From assembly GCA_025330725.1 (NCBI GenBank), contig JAIWND010000010.1:620001-684000 (forward strand): 64,000 nucleotides of DNA, written 5' to 3'. The position numbers and the translations under genes are program-made. Below, piece by piece: positions 34,899 to 46,967 of this stretch. Below the pieces are notes generated by a model. It had not been told where the DNA came from and ran no database searches. It saw only the letters and a list, made by a program, of their open reading frames with translations. Numbering within the stretch: position 1 is the first letter of the stretch; every line of letters begins with the position of its first letter. The DNA is from Chlamydoabsidia padenii. Taxonomy: Eukaryota > Mucoromycota > Mucoromycetes > Mucorales > Cunninghamellaceae.

Positions 34899-35716
34899 TC
34901 AAGAATAAGTGATGATACTAATAGTATAAATGCAGATGAGTTTGTCGATGATGGATAACCGAGATGCTACTTTTGTACTTGATGTTCCGTTCAGTTGGTA
35001 GTCGTTGAGGTTGTTGTCTTGATCGATGTGTGATCCTGTCCCTTTCCTTTTTTTTTTTCTCTCGTCTTTGTAAGGAGTCGCAGGTGAGCTATGTCAAATT
35101 CAATCAAGGAAAAAAAAAAAAGGATATATGAATGACTAGATGATGATTTTTTATATACGTGGAAGACTTACCTTCAAGTCAAGATCTGTCTCTAGCCACC
35201 AGGAAGAATTCAGACTGACACCTTACCAGAGTTCTTGTATACCCTTTTTCTTCGTTCCCGATTCCATCAAAAGGTACCCACCACCTTTGGTGTTATCTAT
35301 GGTTAGTAAAGGTATCAACATAAGATCAAAAGACATGTAGCAATATAAACTAGCCACTTTACCTTTTATACCACATGACTATAGACACTATAGCCCATTA
35401 TGTGTTCGTTGTTGACCCTAATAAACATGATTCCACCTGAAAGTTATGTTCATTGAGCACTACCGGATCATCAAGGCAGTTGATAAAGTCACTATCGTTG
35501 CATTTGTTGTCCTTTTTGTTGAAGAGTATCTTTGTCACCTTGGCTGTCAGTTTGATTGGTGTTGGCTATCACATAGCCGTATCTTGTTTTGCAAATAACA
35601 TGCAGATGATTGTTTCACGTAAGCAGAGGCTCAATTTAAATCACCACTGGATAGTCGTTTGCTGAGAATGACGGTATCGTGATTGACGGTGTTACAATAG
35701 ATGGGGGTTGTATAAT
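34899..35716 (-). CDS. Putative secreted or GPI-anchored protein (N-terminus unresolved)
   Basis: Phase-consistent minus-strand exons: about 35645-35716, 35437-35565, 35363-35378 (16-nt micro-exon), 35227-35296, 34899-35088. The product reads ...PSFSANDYP, KLTAKVTKILFNKKDNKCND, SDFINCLDDPVVLNEHNFQ, SCGIK, DNTKGGGYLLMESGTKKKG, then a polar stretch with NGTSS and a hydrophobic end (LSIIDKLICIYTISIITYS). A hydrophobic tail after a Ser/Thr stretch suggests a GPI signal. The start is not fixed: ATG 35733-35735 is in another frame and would need a further splice. A motif copy (35753-35766) lies just upstream. No family recognised. Confidence 0.5.
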
Positions 35717-35752
35717 GAAAGAAAGAAAGTGCCATTTTACACATAAAACTAG

Positions 35753-35766
35753 TTTCAAATCCCGCC
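35753..35766 (+). promoter_or_regulatory. TTTCAAATCCCGCC motif
   Basis: Perfect long-form copy, immediately upstream of the putative secreted-protein gene. Reads GGCGGGATTTGAAA on that gene's coding strand. Confidence 0.45.
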
Positions 35767-36115
35767 TACACTCCACTTGCTGTGGGTGTATTCCCTAGTC
35801 AGGTTTAAGAAAGACTACTCACTCTATTATCAATCGATGATAATAATTAAAATAACAATTACTTATAAGATAATTATTTCTAATCAACTTTGCTTAGGAA
35901 TCTGAACGTCCAGACCCTAGTGCCATTCAGTCAAGCTTAAGATGATATAGGTTCCATTTCGGGAGCGGGGTTTGTAAATCAAAACGAAAGCAATCCGATG
36001 GATCCCAATATCATTAACTTATCTTTTATTATGCTCGAAAAGAAAGCAGGATAAATTAGTCTATTAGTAGTAAAAATAAATAAATCTTTTAAAGTGAGAG
36101 AAATGTAAGTACCCA
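35767..36115. other. Intergenic DNA with weak repeat similarity
   Basis: The stretch 35905-35945 (CCAGACCCTAGTGCC...CAGTCAAGCTTAAGATGAT) resembles the core of the tandem repeat at 4116-4735. GCGGGGTTTGTAAATC, a motif variant, is at 35965-35980. Confidence 0.4.
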
Positions 36116-37368
36116 TCAATCTGACCCTCCCATTTTTTTCAGTAACGTCCCTTCAGCTTCTAATTCTATTTTTAGTATCTGTTCGCTGGCCAGTCGTCGG
36201 ATTCTTTCCCCGTTCTCTTTTCCATCATCGATGGTGGAAGAAGAATCGGAAGAGGAGAGTGATGATGGTGCACGGCCATGGAGTGGCCATTCAGGACGTC
36301 TCATTCGTTGTCTAAAGGTATCAGCAATTAAGAGTGCATCAGTGGAGGTTAATGGAGGCGTGGATAGATTGCTCATGCTTTGAATGGCAGTGGGGCGTGA
36401 AGAGATGGGTCGAGTAGAGGAAAGATTAGGATAAGAGGATGAGGCAGAGGGACCATGCATAAATAATGGTTGATCTGATGTGATTGGATACACCGTGCTA
36501 GCTTTTGAACTCAGTTCTTTGATGTCGGCGTTTAAATATTTTATGATTCAGGGGTAAAAAGGCGGATCAGTATCTTTTTTTTTTTCCTTGATTTTCTTTT
36601 ATACATACCTAGTTGGCTCTTTTCATCATGAATCAATCTTCGTCGTTTGCACAAGCAAAAAAGAATCAAACTGGCTATGATCACTAAAACAAGGCTTCCC
36701 ACCACTATCAATGGTATCAGCCATGGGGATTCTACCCCTGTTGATGAAAAGGGTGGATCTGATTGTTGTTGGATGGATGGTGCGCCGACAATAATCAGTT
36801 CGATAGGTGGCGGCCACGCGGAATTGATATTGTTCATTTCTTTCAGGGGATCAACGTCAGTGGAAATCAAATAAAGCCTTGCCTCGTGAGTGGGACCATG
36901 GAGATTCAAAGCTGGGTCGAACCAAGATCCATTGATCGAGATAGGATACTCTCCCGTATTACTGATATTATGAAAAGTGATGACATTGATCTTGTCATAA
37001 TGCTCGATAAAATAAATATAAAGGGACAGGGATGCCTAAAGTGGGACAAGCGGACGTTTAAATTCATGCAGAACTTTGCATTTCTTTTTTTCTTTCTTTA
37101 CCGAAGATACATAAGTAGGATAGAATGGATTCCAAGTAACAAGATAGTAAGTTCCATTTTGTTTCCAAGTATCACCATGTTTAGGGGAGCAGATGGTGTC
37201 CGAGTTACCTTTTTGTCCGCAAGGGGTGATTGGCACAGAGTCATTTGAAGCATTGATAGTCAAGTGTTCTTTGCTTTTTTTTGACGATTCTAATGATTTT
37301 GTCCATACCGAATTAGAACAAATGACAAGTATTAGGAGAGACGATAAGATAACAAAGGTTGGTTTCAT
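36116..37368 (-). CDS. Single-pass type I membrane protein, unknown function
   Basis: Three exons: 37102-37368, 36609-37002, 36116-36516; 353 aa. A signal peptide (MKPTFVILSSLLILVICSNS) leads a compact extracellular region with a cysteine pair and TWKQNGTYYLVTWNP, an Ig-like beta-sandwich style seen in fungal KRE9/DUF7137-type wall proteins. One transmembrane helix (WLIPLIVVGSLVLVIIASLI) is followed by CLCKRRR and a Ser/Pro-rich cytosolic tail ending in a coiled stretch (RRLASEQILKIELEAEG). It could be a wall sensor. ATG 37368 was chosen because it begins the signal peptide. Confidence 0.7.
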
Positions 37369-37868
37369 CAGTGTGTTTTTGGGTGGTGATGATTCAAAAA
37401 AAAAAAATTGAATTGCGGAGATTAGTCTTCTGGTAATAGTGAGTTGGAAAAAAAAAAGATGTTGTTGATCCCACCGAAACAAGAAAGAGACAAAAGAAGA
37501 AGAAAAAAGAGGTACGGTACAGATGTAAATGCGAGCGGGATCTTCTTTTTTAAGGAGTTGTTTAGAATGAAAGATACTAGATGTGGAGGAAAAAGCCAGC
37601 CATCTCCTCGTTGTCTCCTTTGTAAAAAGGCTAGGGGTGTGGCAGGAGGAAAATCAATCAAAATATGTGTGCAGTAAGGTTGTCTTGATCGTCGTCTCCA
37701 GCATTAGGATGGATCTACTTTGACAATGCGTTTTTAAATCCCGCTACTTTTTTTAGGTTTTCGTTGTGACGTTGGAGGAAAAACAAAACCCTGCCAGTTT
37801 TTTATGGATTGGCCCCCGCTCTCTCTCTCTCTCTTTTTCCTTACTCTCACCCCACTCTTTTATAACGA
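37369..37868. other. Divergent promoter region
   Basis: TTTTTAAATCCCGC at 37731-37744 lies about 125 bp upstream of the MICOS gene. CT-rich DNA at 37820-37840. No ORF supported. Confidence 0.5.
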
Positions 37869-39010
37869 ATGTTTTCCTCAGTATTAAAAAAATCGGTAAT
37901 GCTATTGATGCTTCAACATGAACAGCAATTGAACCACAACTAATTGCTTCTTTTTACTCCTTGTTGTTTTAGCTCGCCACTGCTGCAGCTGGTGCAGTGG
38001 TTCTTCAATCCATGTCCACTGCTCAAGCGGAAGAAACCAACACTACTCCCAAAAACAACAACAACAAGGTATATCATAATAGCAACTACAGGTACAAGTT
38101 ATTGACTTTATACTAAAGAAAAAGATCTTTTTAATTATTTAGCTCAGCATCTACGACGAACCAGAACCAAAGCGAGTTGTTATCGAATCACCTACAAAAC
38201 TCGAAGAACATGTTGCTTATGCTCACAAGTACGCTAATGATGCTTTGAACGAAGGAAAGGTAAAAAAAAAAAAAAGGACAATAGCAAACTAGGACTCAGC
38301 TGCAGGCATGTCTTTTGTTATATGGTTTGACTCATCCTATATCTATCTTTCTTTGTAGGCACACGTTGATACTTTACACGGCCATGTCAAATCCTTTGAA
38401 AACGACGTCCGAGGTACCTCGATAAAAACAAGACTATCATCAAAAATCAAACCAAGAAATACTAACCACTACTCTTTACTAGGCACAATCAATGAAATCA
38501 TCTCTGAAGACGAAGACATTCTCCCTAATGTGGTATATATTGGTGTAGCAGCCTTGGCAGGAACCATCATCGCTCGTAACCGTAAGTAAAAACCCCAAAT
38601 GGATACTACAAGATCGTTGCTAACTATGATTTTTTTTTTTGTTTGACATTAGGCAACATCGTCCTTCGCTTCTTAACCTCAACAGCCATGGCGACAGGTG
38701 CTTCATTTTATCTACTTCCCAAAACAACTCACAACCTTGGCGTGCAATTGGAAAAACTGGAACGTAAATACCCCGAACTTGGCAAGGTACATGCGTCTGT
38801 GAACGAAGCGGTGGCGGATGCACGTAAAGAGGTCGATGCTACCTTGTCTAGTTTACGCGGTCAATTCGATCAAGGAAAAGAAAAGATCAAGGAACAAGTG
38901 GAAGGATCGGATGCTTTTGCTGAAACAAAGAAGAAGGTGGAATCCATGTACTCTACTCGGGCTAGCGTAAGTCAATCAATGCAAAATAATCTTTCATTTG
39001 GACTGACTCT

Positions 39011-39063
<53 letters not shown>

Positions 39064-39102
39064 TAGCCTGCTGTGGAAGAAACCTTGAAGAAGAAGGATT
39101 GA
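37869..39102 (+). CDS. MICOS complex subunit MIC26/MIC27 (apolipoprotein O family)
   Basis: Seven exons: 37869-37895, 37973-38068, 38143-38259, 38359-38413, 38483-38581, 38653-38966, 39067-39102; 247 aa. The N-terminal helix LATAAAGAVVLQSMSTAQA is followed by SIYDEPEP, a conserved MIC26/27 opening, then VVYIGVAALAGTIIARN, NIVLRFLTSTAMATGASFYL and an amphipathic helical tail (HASVNEAVADARKEVDAT). It is an inner mitochondrial membrane protein at crista junctions. The last intron holds a 48-T run (39015-39062) directly before its acceptor. Confidence 0.88.
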
Positions 39103-39433
39103 TTGCCTTGAAACATCGACATCTATCAATCACACTTCTCCTCTTTATCCTTTGTCTTGCCACCTACACTCACCCCCGTAACCATAGAATCTTTAAAATT
39201 TACTTGTTTGTTTAAATCAATAAAAAAGGCGTTGTTATTTTGTGTTGAATCATAATAAAAGTTTTGTTTATTGATATATGACAAATAGTAATATAAAAAG
39301 GGGTAATATGATATATAATATGATAGAATGATCCAAGTAACTTGATTAATTCATCCAAAGTATGTTGAAAGATAACCTATAAGAGATAAAAGAGAGATAT
39401 AGAGTAAGGTGTCGATGCGTTCATTATTGTAAC

Positions 39434-40306
39434 TTACGTCGATATAAATCTCTGTCTTGCCCGCTATACACACAAAAAACGACATGTTTGACCTATGGAT
39501 CGATAAAGGTTAATATACAGGACGTGAGTATGTTCATGTAATTAAAAGTATTTACCTGGTTGGAATGATCATTATTGAAGAAATCACGCACGACACCCAT
39601 TGCGAGGTGAGCAGCACGTTCATGATCAAACCTTTGAACACCCGTACCCATACAAGGGAAGGCAATCGTTTCCTTTTTCTGACCCACCAGTTGCAACAGC
39701 GAGTTCCTATAGCAGTTACGCAGCAAGTCATCAGCGTCAGGGAAAGAGACAGACGGGACCGCAGTATGGATGATATCTAAATCAGGTGTCATGGTTAATA
39801 TGGTTTGCCTATATAACGCACTACTTACAATGACATGGTAGTTCAAAACTTGGGGTGGTGACGGCATCCTATTAGAGAGAGAGAGAGGAAGAGAGGAATA
39901 TTAGTATGAGGTTTCAAAAGAGAATACATCAATAGTTACACCGTATTCCAAAGGTCGGCGCAGCTGCAGTTCATCAATCAAGCCAGGACCCGCCCCTTTC
40001 ATAATGGCGTAGGAGGCTGTTCGAGCACCACCAATGTAAAAGTTTGGATTCGTTGGATTCACTATGTTAAAGCAAAATAATAAAAATAATCATTTATTCA
40101 TATTTTTCAATATGTTTCATATGGTAGTTTGGCTATTCTTCTTTTTACCTAGTGCATCTACGTGAAGCTTTGTAATATCGTCCCAGCTATAAAAAGAGTT
40201 AGTTGAGCATATTATATCTCTTTGGGTTATCTCCCCCAATCACTTACACAATAGATACTTTGTTGGAAGTGTTTGTTGTACTGAATGCCCCCGGAAGATA
40301 TCCCAT
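39434..40306 (-). CDS. Macro-domain protein (ADP-ribose binding/hydrolase)
   Basis: Six exons: 40248-40306, 40149-40186, 39940-40061, 39829-39868, 39556-39776, 39434-39463; 169 aa, the size of one macro domain. WDDITKLHVDALVNPTNPNF, then GGARTASYAIMKGAGPGLIDE, ELPCHYIIHTAVP, CYRNSLLQLVGQKKETIAFP and CMGTGVQRFDHERAAHLAM match the MacroD/Appr-1-p fold with its ligand-binding NPTN and GxGxxxP-like loops. It likely removes or binds ADP-ribose or O-acetyl-ADP-ribose. The last exon gives RARQRFIST then stop; its frame is the least certain part. Confidence 0.88.
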
Positions 40307-40393
40307 GTTTCGTTTGATAGACTAGAATGGTTGTATATGGAAAGAAGAAGCAAAAAAGACAAGCGCCCCGCTTTTTGACGCTATAGCACCTGA

Positions 40394-40407
40394 ATTGAAA
40401 CCCCGCC
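40394..40407. promoter_or_regulatory. ATTGAAACCCCGCC motif in a divergent promoter
   Basis: Variant of the recurrent motif, 90 bp upstream of the macro-domain gene and about 190 bp upstream of the divergently transcribed Sec7-PH gene. Confidence 0.4.
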
Positions 40408-40592
40408 TTGGTCTGTGTCACTTTATCCGAGCAACCATCAAAAATTAAAAAAAGTTCCCAGCACGTTTTCGCCTCCTCTTTACTATTTTACTTTTTATGT
40501 TATTTGCTTAATCTTCCACCATTCTATATATACCTTCATCTCTAATACATACTTACTTATTTTTTATCGACTATATATGCGTATATCCTTAC

Positions 40593-43500
40593 ATGAATGA
40601 CTTGAACAAACATACCCACCTAAAGGAAACAACCAGTGGTGGCGACCAAAAGGTAAGACAACATGGGATACTTCATCATTGGCGACTAGACAAAGTTGCA
40701 TTAATTGCATAAACCAACACTCTACTCTTGTTTTATAAATAGAGACTCAGTCGAAGACCAATGTGGCGATCCCTTAAAATGGCAACTAATGTAAGTAAAC
40801 CAACTACTCTTCCCCCCCCCTTTTTTTTTTACTCACTCTTTCATAATTATCGCCAACAATATCAAGGTTGGGGTTTCAATAGCTCCTTCTAATAACATCA
40901 CCACTAGGTCTACAACAACAAGAAACCATCCTCTCCAACCTGATATAACAAAAGAAGATACTTCCTCTATCACTGACGAAACTTCACGACTCTCCACCTG
41001 GCTTACTCAACAATTCCACGACTATGAAGAACAAGCACTCTACTCACCTTCATGGATTGATGAAAGGGAAATATCAACCATGTCCAACTTATCTCTGGTG
41101 TCTCATGTCTCTTCCATCAACAATACTCTGTCTACTGCTGACCGCTCTATCAAAAAAAGACCTTCAAGTGTACCTTCCTCACCCACCACACCACGGATTT
41201 TACTGAAGCAGGTGGAGACTACAATACCAGCTCCTAATATCTCATCCATGAACAACAATAACAGCGCACCTCCTCTGTCACCACCACTAGAAGATAAGCG
41301 ATACTCTTTCAACACACTGGCACTACCAACCACTCTGTCGAACAACCAACAAGACGAGATCGATCATCAACACACCAACAAGGACAGTGAAGACGAAGAA
41401 GATGATGATACCTATGAAACTGCTAGTGGATCAAAAAGCTATTCTGAATACATGGATGATAGACTGGATGAAATCAACGACAACTCAAGCGCCAGTTTGT
41501 ATTATATTAATCCCTATGACGACACATTTGATGACGATGATCTTGCCGACCATCACTATTCAATACCAGCGGATGACAACGATACATGCTGCTTAAGCAA
41601 TAGTTATAAAGAGGACAATGACAGCAATGATGAAGAGTATGGAAGGAACAATATCAAGGGCGGTATGAAGAACAGGACAAGCAGCACTCAAGCACTCTAT
41701 GTTAACTCTGTGTTGGACTCGATGGATCCTGAAGTGGCACAAGCATTATTGGAATGGAGACGACAATCTTTGTTAAAGGTCGATTGGTTTGACATGTTTG
41801 CTGTGAAATCCGAACTGTGGCGCTCTTCTTCTCTCTTCCATTTATATCCAAATCAAGACTGTCAATCATCATCAAAATCATCCATCGCTACAAGTATCAT
41901 CACTCTGGATTATCAAGGTGTCTCTTTGGACAAAGCATTCCGGTAATAAAAGAGTGCGTAATATTGCTTATCATACTAACTCTCCTATGATGTATTTTCT
42001 CCTCCTAGATCTTACAGCAGCAAGATTGATTATGCAAAATCCAGTGTCTTGGACATTGACCAAGCTTTACAGATCTTCTCACAATTATACTGGGAATGTA
42101 ATCCCTCCAAACTATTTCGCTGTGCTGGTAATGAACATTTAAATGGATGAAATGATTAGTAACATTGATTTGCTTTTAACAGAACTAGTTTACATTGTCA
42201 TCCATTCTCTCCTACTACTCAATACGGATGTTCATGCTGGGCAAGAACATGCAACTATGGACGACTTTTGTACCAACACAATAAAACTGATCTTGGGTCA
42301 TCAAACATCCATTCCTATCATGCTTTATGATGAAGGTGGTGAAAGTACTTGGCTACAAAGCATGGTAGACTGTCTCCAGGTATGTATTTATCATTAGCAT
42401 GGTAGAAAACGTATCACTCACTGTTGGCGTTCGATATTTGGTATCTAGTCCCTGTACAGATCTGTCAAGAAATCTAGTTTACTCTCTATGGAACAACAAA
42501 GAATAACTAGTGTAATCATTGATCATCATCAACATCATCAACAACAACAGTCTTATATTGAAGAATCAAGACCCGATATTCCTTTGGAAGTAAGTGAACA
42601 TCATGATGAGGATCATGTTTTAAACTTTATCTTTTTATGACCTATAGACTGCATTCGACGACCTCTTTATCAGCACACCACGAGAAACATCAGTAACACC
42701 GACTGCACCGGAAAGATCGACCTCCACTCCACAGAAAAAGTCAAAACGAAATCGGCGATCCAACTCTCTCCATTCCACACCGTCATGGACTTTATTACGA
42801 CGACGGGATACACTTCGTGCAAAGGTGGGACCCTACAAAGAGGGGCCATTATCATGTAAACTAAACGGCGAAGAATGGAAAATTTGTTGGGTCATTTTAC
42901 ATCATGGGTACCTTCATATTTACCATCATCATGACAGCGGAAACAGTGCACCACTTTCTATTCTCGGAGCCCATACTACCACTACAGCATCAATATCATC
43001 GTCTCCCAACTCTGTGTCGTCAGAAACCAATAAGAATAACAAGATCAAGAAAAAATTTATGCAACATCTTACTCATTCCCCTACTATTATTAATACTGCT
43101 ACTATTACCAGTAATAACAACAATGGTCATCTGTCTTATAAAAAGGTAACATGGATTAAATAGAATATCAACGGAAAAAAAAAAGGAAACTCAACATCCT
43201 TTTATGAATACTTCATGCGTTCTCTCTTTCTTTCTTAGGAACCTTACGAAGAAGTCGACATACATCTCGGAAACACCTTTTGCGAAAAACTACGGCCTCA
43301 TGTCTTTTTACTACAAATGATGAATGGAAACACTTATGTATTCGATTGTGGATCTGAATCTCAGGCGGCTATATGGATCAGGGACTGCAACTACTGGGCA
43401 GCAAGGGAAACCAAGATTGTACTTCCGCGCGCTGGCTTCATACGGGCTTCTCTTTTAGACACCAATTATTCTTCATTCTGGAAACGTCCTCCTCCACCAG

Positions 43501-43694
43501 CCGGGGCTAGTGTTTTGGACAAGAAGGGTCAACAAGAGGCCATTGATACTTACTTGGACTATCTGCAAAATGAACTCGAATTCCATCTCCAGCAACCTGG
43601 TCACGCTAATGATGCTTGGCAAGACAAGAAGATGTACTTGGAAATAGAAGTTAGAAAATATCAATGTTATCAGAATAGTATTTATAAACAGTAA
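40593..43694 (+). CDS. Sec7-PH domain ArfGEF-like protein (Syt1-like), possibly inactive
   Basis: Eight exons: 40593-40652, 40743-40790, 40867-41942, 42008-42126, 42183-42379, 42449-42589, 42648-43145, 43239-43694; 864 aa. A long disordered acidic N-terminus precedes a Sec7 domain (LDYQGVSLDKAFR, IDQALQIFSQLYWECNPSKL, ELVYIVIHSLLLLNTDVHAG). Then comes a PH domain split by a Ser/Asn/His-rich insert (KEGPLSCKLNGEEWKICWV ... GNTYVFDCGSESQAAIWIRD) and a C-terminal helical region. Syt1/EFA6-type ArfGEFs have this order. The FRLPGEAQ catalytic loop is replaced by IDYAKSSVLD, so the glutamic finger looks absent. Confidence 0.82.
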
Positions 43695-44118
43695 TATATA
43701 TATATGTATTAATATAATAAAGTGTCTTTATCTCTCTTTTTAAAATAATAATGGAATATGCATAATGTGAAACTTTATCCCCCTCCTTTTTCACACGTCT
43801 CCGTATATGGAAATGCATAAAAAGTGAACGTGACTAGAAAGTGGGAATGGACCAAATCAGAAAATGTCAAAATGCCGTGCCTAGTCCTTGCTCTGATTGG
43901 ACCAATAACATCAAGCTGCTGTGTGTGGGAAACTATGGTGAGAAAGAAACCAACTCCGCCTCAATGGCATGTGCACTTTTTATATTTTCAAATCCCGGTT
44001 TACGGGTAAAAGTCATTTTTCTCTCCCAGTTGTTCATTTCTCTTTTTCTTTCTCCTAACTTTTTTTTTTTTCCTTCTTCTTTTAAAAAAAAACACTTTGT
44101 CCATTGTTGACATTATTA
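43695..44118. other. CSL gene promoter region
   Basis: Holds the motif ATTTTCAAATCCCGG at 43984-43998, about 120 bp upstream of the CSL start codon, and poly-T DNA. No gene. Confidence 0.5.
43984..43998 (+). promoter_or_regulatory. TTTTCAAATCCCGG motif
   Basis: Perfect core copy, same strand as and about 120 bp upstream of the CSL gene. TTTTTATATTTTC precedes it. Confidence 0.45.
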
Positions 44119-45891
44119 ATGTCTCCATCTTCGCCACAACATTCACACGTCGTCATGTCACAACAAGTCTTTGGATCTAGTAAAAAGTTGCAGTTTATTG
44201 GACTCTCACCAATGGATTCCCTACTCACCGCCATTGACCAACAAGAAAAAGAGCAACAGACAAAGTCAAGTCATCAAGCCATGTCCATAGAGTCACTATT
44301 GGATACAAATGGGAACACGTTGAACAAGAACAATAAACGTAACTTGTCAGACTCTCAACATCAACCACCAAAGCCCAGCCGACGGAAAACGATGGTACCT
44401 GCATCCATAGTGTCACAATCTTATTCAACGTCCTCTCAAATGACCACGATCACTTGCTATCATGCGTCGGTGGCTCAGAAATCATATGGGTCAGAAAAAC
44501 GATTCCTTTGTCCACCACCTATTGTCCGATTCCAACCACCCACTCTACCTACTACTGACGGGATCTCGACCCCTTGTCATCTGACAATGGCTGTCATGGA
44601 GGAAAATGGCGATATACCTTTGGAGCAACAAGCTGTCTTGGACAAGGAGGATCAATGCACCTTTAAATACCTCCATGTCACAGGATCTGCCAAGACCAAG
44701 AAATTCTCTCTTCTCATCAACATCTCCAGTCATACCACTAACGCTTATCATTCATCACCATCTCCTTCACCTTGTTTATCACCCACCGACTCACCATCAC
44801 CCACCGACTCGTCTTTATCCTCACCACCACAATCCTATGCCTCCTTTTTATCAAAACCAATCTCGATCATCTCCAAACCATCAAAAAAGACAATGCGAAA
44901 CATCACGCGAAATGTCACTACATGTGTCATGGTCAACCAACTCGTTTCTTTTTACAGCCGAATCAACTCACAGACGGTACGCACCAAATACATGACATCT
45001 GACAATGATCAACTTTGCGCCAAGAACACTTTATGGTCACCATTTGAAATTATCCTTCTTCATCAACCACCACCACAACAGCCTACCAAGAGCAACAGAA
45101 ATGTGTCTCATCAGTACGCAGCGCCTTTAGTCTATGGATCTGAATTGATACTCAAGGATACACGTACGGGGACTCGGTCACAGCCATTGATTATTCGAAA
45201 AGTGGACAGGGGTCGGATCGTACCTGATGCTGGGGGTCCTGTCAGTCAAATGCAAAAGGTCGCCTTACAACTGGTCTCTTCTTCTTCTCTGTATCTCAGT
45301 GCTTCGGGGGCCAATGATGAAAAAGGAACGGATCAAGTGGCCACTCTGAATTATGCTACTTCTCGGATGGTACCTGATGGATTGGATGTATACGAAAGAG
45401 TAGATGATCACCTGTGTTGGACTATTGTAGGTATATCGACATTTGAATATAGTTTTTACGACAAGCAACACGCGACTCGACTACCTCTATCTTCACGATC
45501 TATCACACCTTTTCCCTTGATCACCTCAATACAATATAAACCATCCACACATACATTGGATATTCTGGGACAACACTTGACACAGATGACTATGGATGGA
45601 TCTCCTACTTTGTTATCACTCTGGCTTGGATCTCATCATGGTCCTTTACACACCACACAAGTTGGATCCGACAAGACACATTTGCACGTCGATTTACCTT
45701 GTACTCAAGATCTCATTGTTGCCAATCACGATCGACTTGTGAATCATGGATCTACCTATCGTACACTTGAACTACCTCTTTATTTTGTCCGTCAAGATGG
45801 GGTCGTATATCATTCTGGCAAATCACTCAATTGCGAATTATTAGTAAATAGTGATACGGGGCGTTGGTCTATTACGGATCTCAGGCAATAA
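44119..45891 (+). CDS. CSL-family transcription factor (CBF11/CBF12-like)
   Basis: Single exon, 590 aa. The RHR-N signature TITCYHASVAQKSYGSEKRF then LCPPPIV (about residues 110-136) is almost the canonical CSL block. The beta-trefoil domain follows with LVSFYSRINSQTVRTKYM, QPLIIRKVDRGRIVPDAGGP and VSQMQKVALQL, then CWTIVGISTFEYSFYD and a C-terminal RHR-C/Ig-like domain. Ser/Pro-rich inserts interrupt the RHR-N, as is usual for fungal members. Nuclear factor binding GTGGGAA-type sites; fungi lack Notch, and yeast homologues act in cell adhesion, lipid and cell-cycle control. Confidence 0.95.
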   Translation: MSPSSPQHSHVVMSQQVFGSSKKLQFIGLSPMDSLLTAIDQQEKEQQTKSSHQAMSIESLLDTNGNTLNKNNKRNLSDSQHQPPKPSRRKTMVPASIVSQSYSTSSQMTTITCYHASVAQKSYGSEKRFLCPPPIVRFQPPTLPTTDGISTPCHLTMAVMEENGDIPLEQQAVLDKEDQCTFKYLHVTGSAKTKKFSLLINISSHTTNAYHSSPSPSPCLSPTDSPSPTDSSLSSPPQSYASFLSKPISIISKPSKKTMRNITRNVTTCVMVNQLVSFYSRINSQTVRTKYMTSDNDQLCAKNTLWSPFEIILLHQPPPQQPTKSNRNVSHQYAAPLVYGSELILKDTRTGTRSQPLIIRKVDRGRIVPDAGGPVSQMQKVALQLVSSSSLYLSASGANDEKGTDQVATLNYATSRMVPDGLDVYERVDDHLCWTIVGISTFEYSFYDKQHATRLPLSSRSITPFPLITSIQYKPSTHTLDILGQHLTQMTMDGSPTLLSLWLGSHHGPLHTTQVGSDKTHLHVDLPCTQDLIVANHDRLVNHGSTYRTLELPLYFVRQDGVVYHSGKSLNCELLVNSDTGRWSITDLRQ

Positions 45892-46967
45892 ACACCTCTT
45901 AGTTATAGCCCTCTTTATTCTCCCTTGTAAATGTAAATAAAAAATCTGTCTCTCTTTTTTTTAAAAAAAGAACAACCTTGTCTTGATGTATGGAAGGAAA
46001 ATCATCATGAATCATGCCGATACCATGTATTTGATTGGTCAACGGAGTTGGTTTACGTGATATGATTCGATTCAATATAAATGGAAGATCTTTTTTTTTT
46101 TCAGTCTCCTCCCGTGAGAAAATTATGTAAATCGGTCTGTTTTTTTTCTCACGTTGATTTATCTTTACGAATGCCTCGATCAAAGGGTAGGAACGAGGCA
46201 AAAACCACGTGGTTGTATTTTATATATATATATATATACTTTTTACATCATTAAAAAAAAGAGAGAGAGTCCATACCCTCTTTCATTTGTAACTATCGAA
46301 GCACATTTAACCAAAGAAGACATCTTTCATGCAGAAAAAGGCGGGATTTGAAATGTTCATTGATTTGTGATCAGGACAAACTTGATCCCCGGCGGCATTT
46401 AAATACCGATTTGTCAAACACGGCATTCAAACATCCATTATTTGGTATTGAATTCCCGACCGGTGGGGTAGGCGGCTTTACCTTGGCATGATAACTATTT
46501 CTAGTCTTTCCTGCAAGTCTTTTGAATCCTGATTCCTTCTTACTTTATCCGGTATTCGAGACTATCATAAATAAGAATAAATTGAAATTGCATTTGCATA
46601 AAACCTCAATACAGTTTTATATTAGTTTGTTCTTCAAGGATATCGATCCATTTCGAAAATGATATTCTCTGTCTGGTATCACACTGGCTGGATCGGTTCA
46701 TCAGCAACAATGATGATCACACTGTCCCCTCTCACTTGTTTTAGGTATACACATCGACTTGATATTAGTCTAGAAAAAAAGAAAGCTGACATGACGATTA
46801 GTTTACGAGTAGCAGTTATATCCAAGAGCCTTGGACAGAAAGGCCAAGGATCTGGGCAAATGAAATATTAAAACGCCGCACATATCCTTGCATATAAACC
46901 CCGAGTTGCTTTTTATTTCTTTCTTCCTTTTCTTTTTTTTTTTAAATCAAATCAACATTAATACAAG
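45892..46967. other. Motif-dense intergenic region
   Basis: No gene supported. Dense in motif variants: GGCGGGATTTGAAA (46340-46353), GGCGGCATTTAAATACCG (46391-46408), TTGAATTCCCG (46448-46458), AAAACGCCGC (46870-46879) and TATAAACCCCG (46893-46903). The last two are within 100 bp of the I78 start codon. Confidence 0.5.
46340..46353 (-). promoter_or_regulatory. GGCGGGATTTGAAA motif
   Basis: Perfect long-form copy, identical in sequence to the one at 35753-35766 on the other strand. Confidence 0.45.

Noticed and set aside
35100..35250. In-frame stop (TAA) suggesting a pseudogene at 35.2 kb
   Set aside because: It disappears when the GTAAGG at 35226 is used as an intron donor. The exon then joins 35088 in phase.
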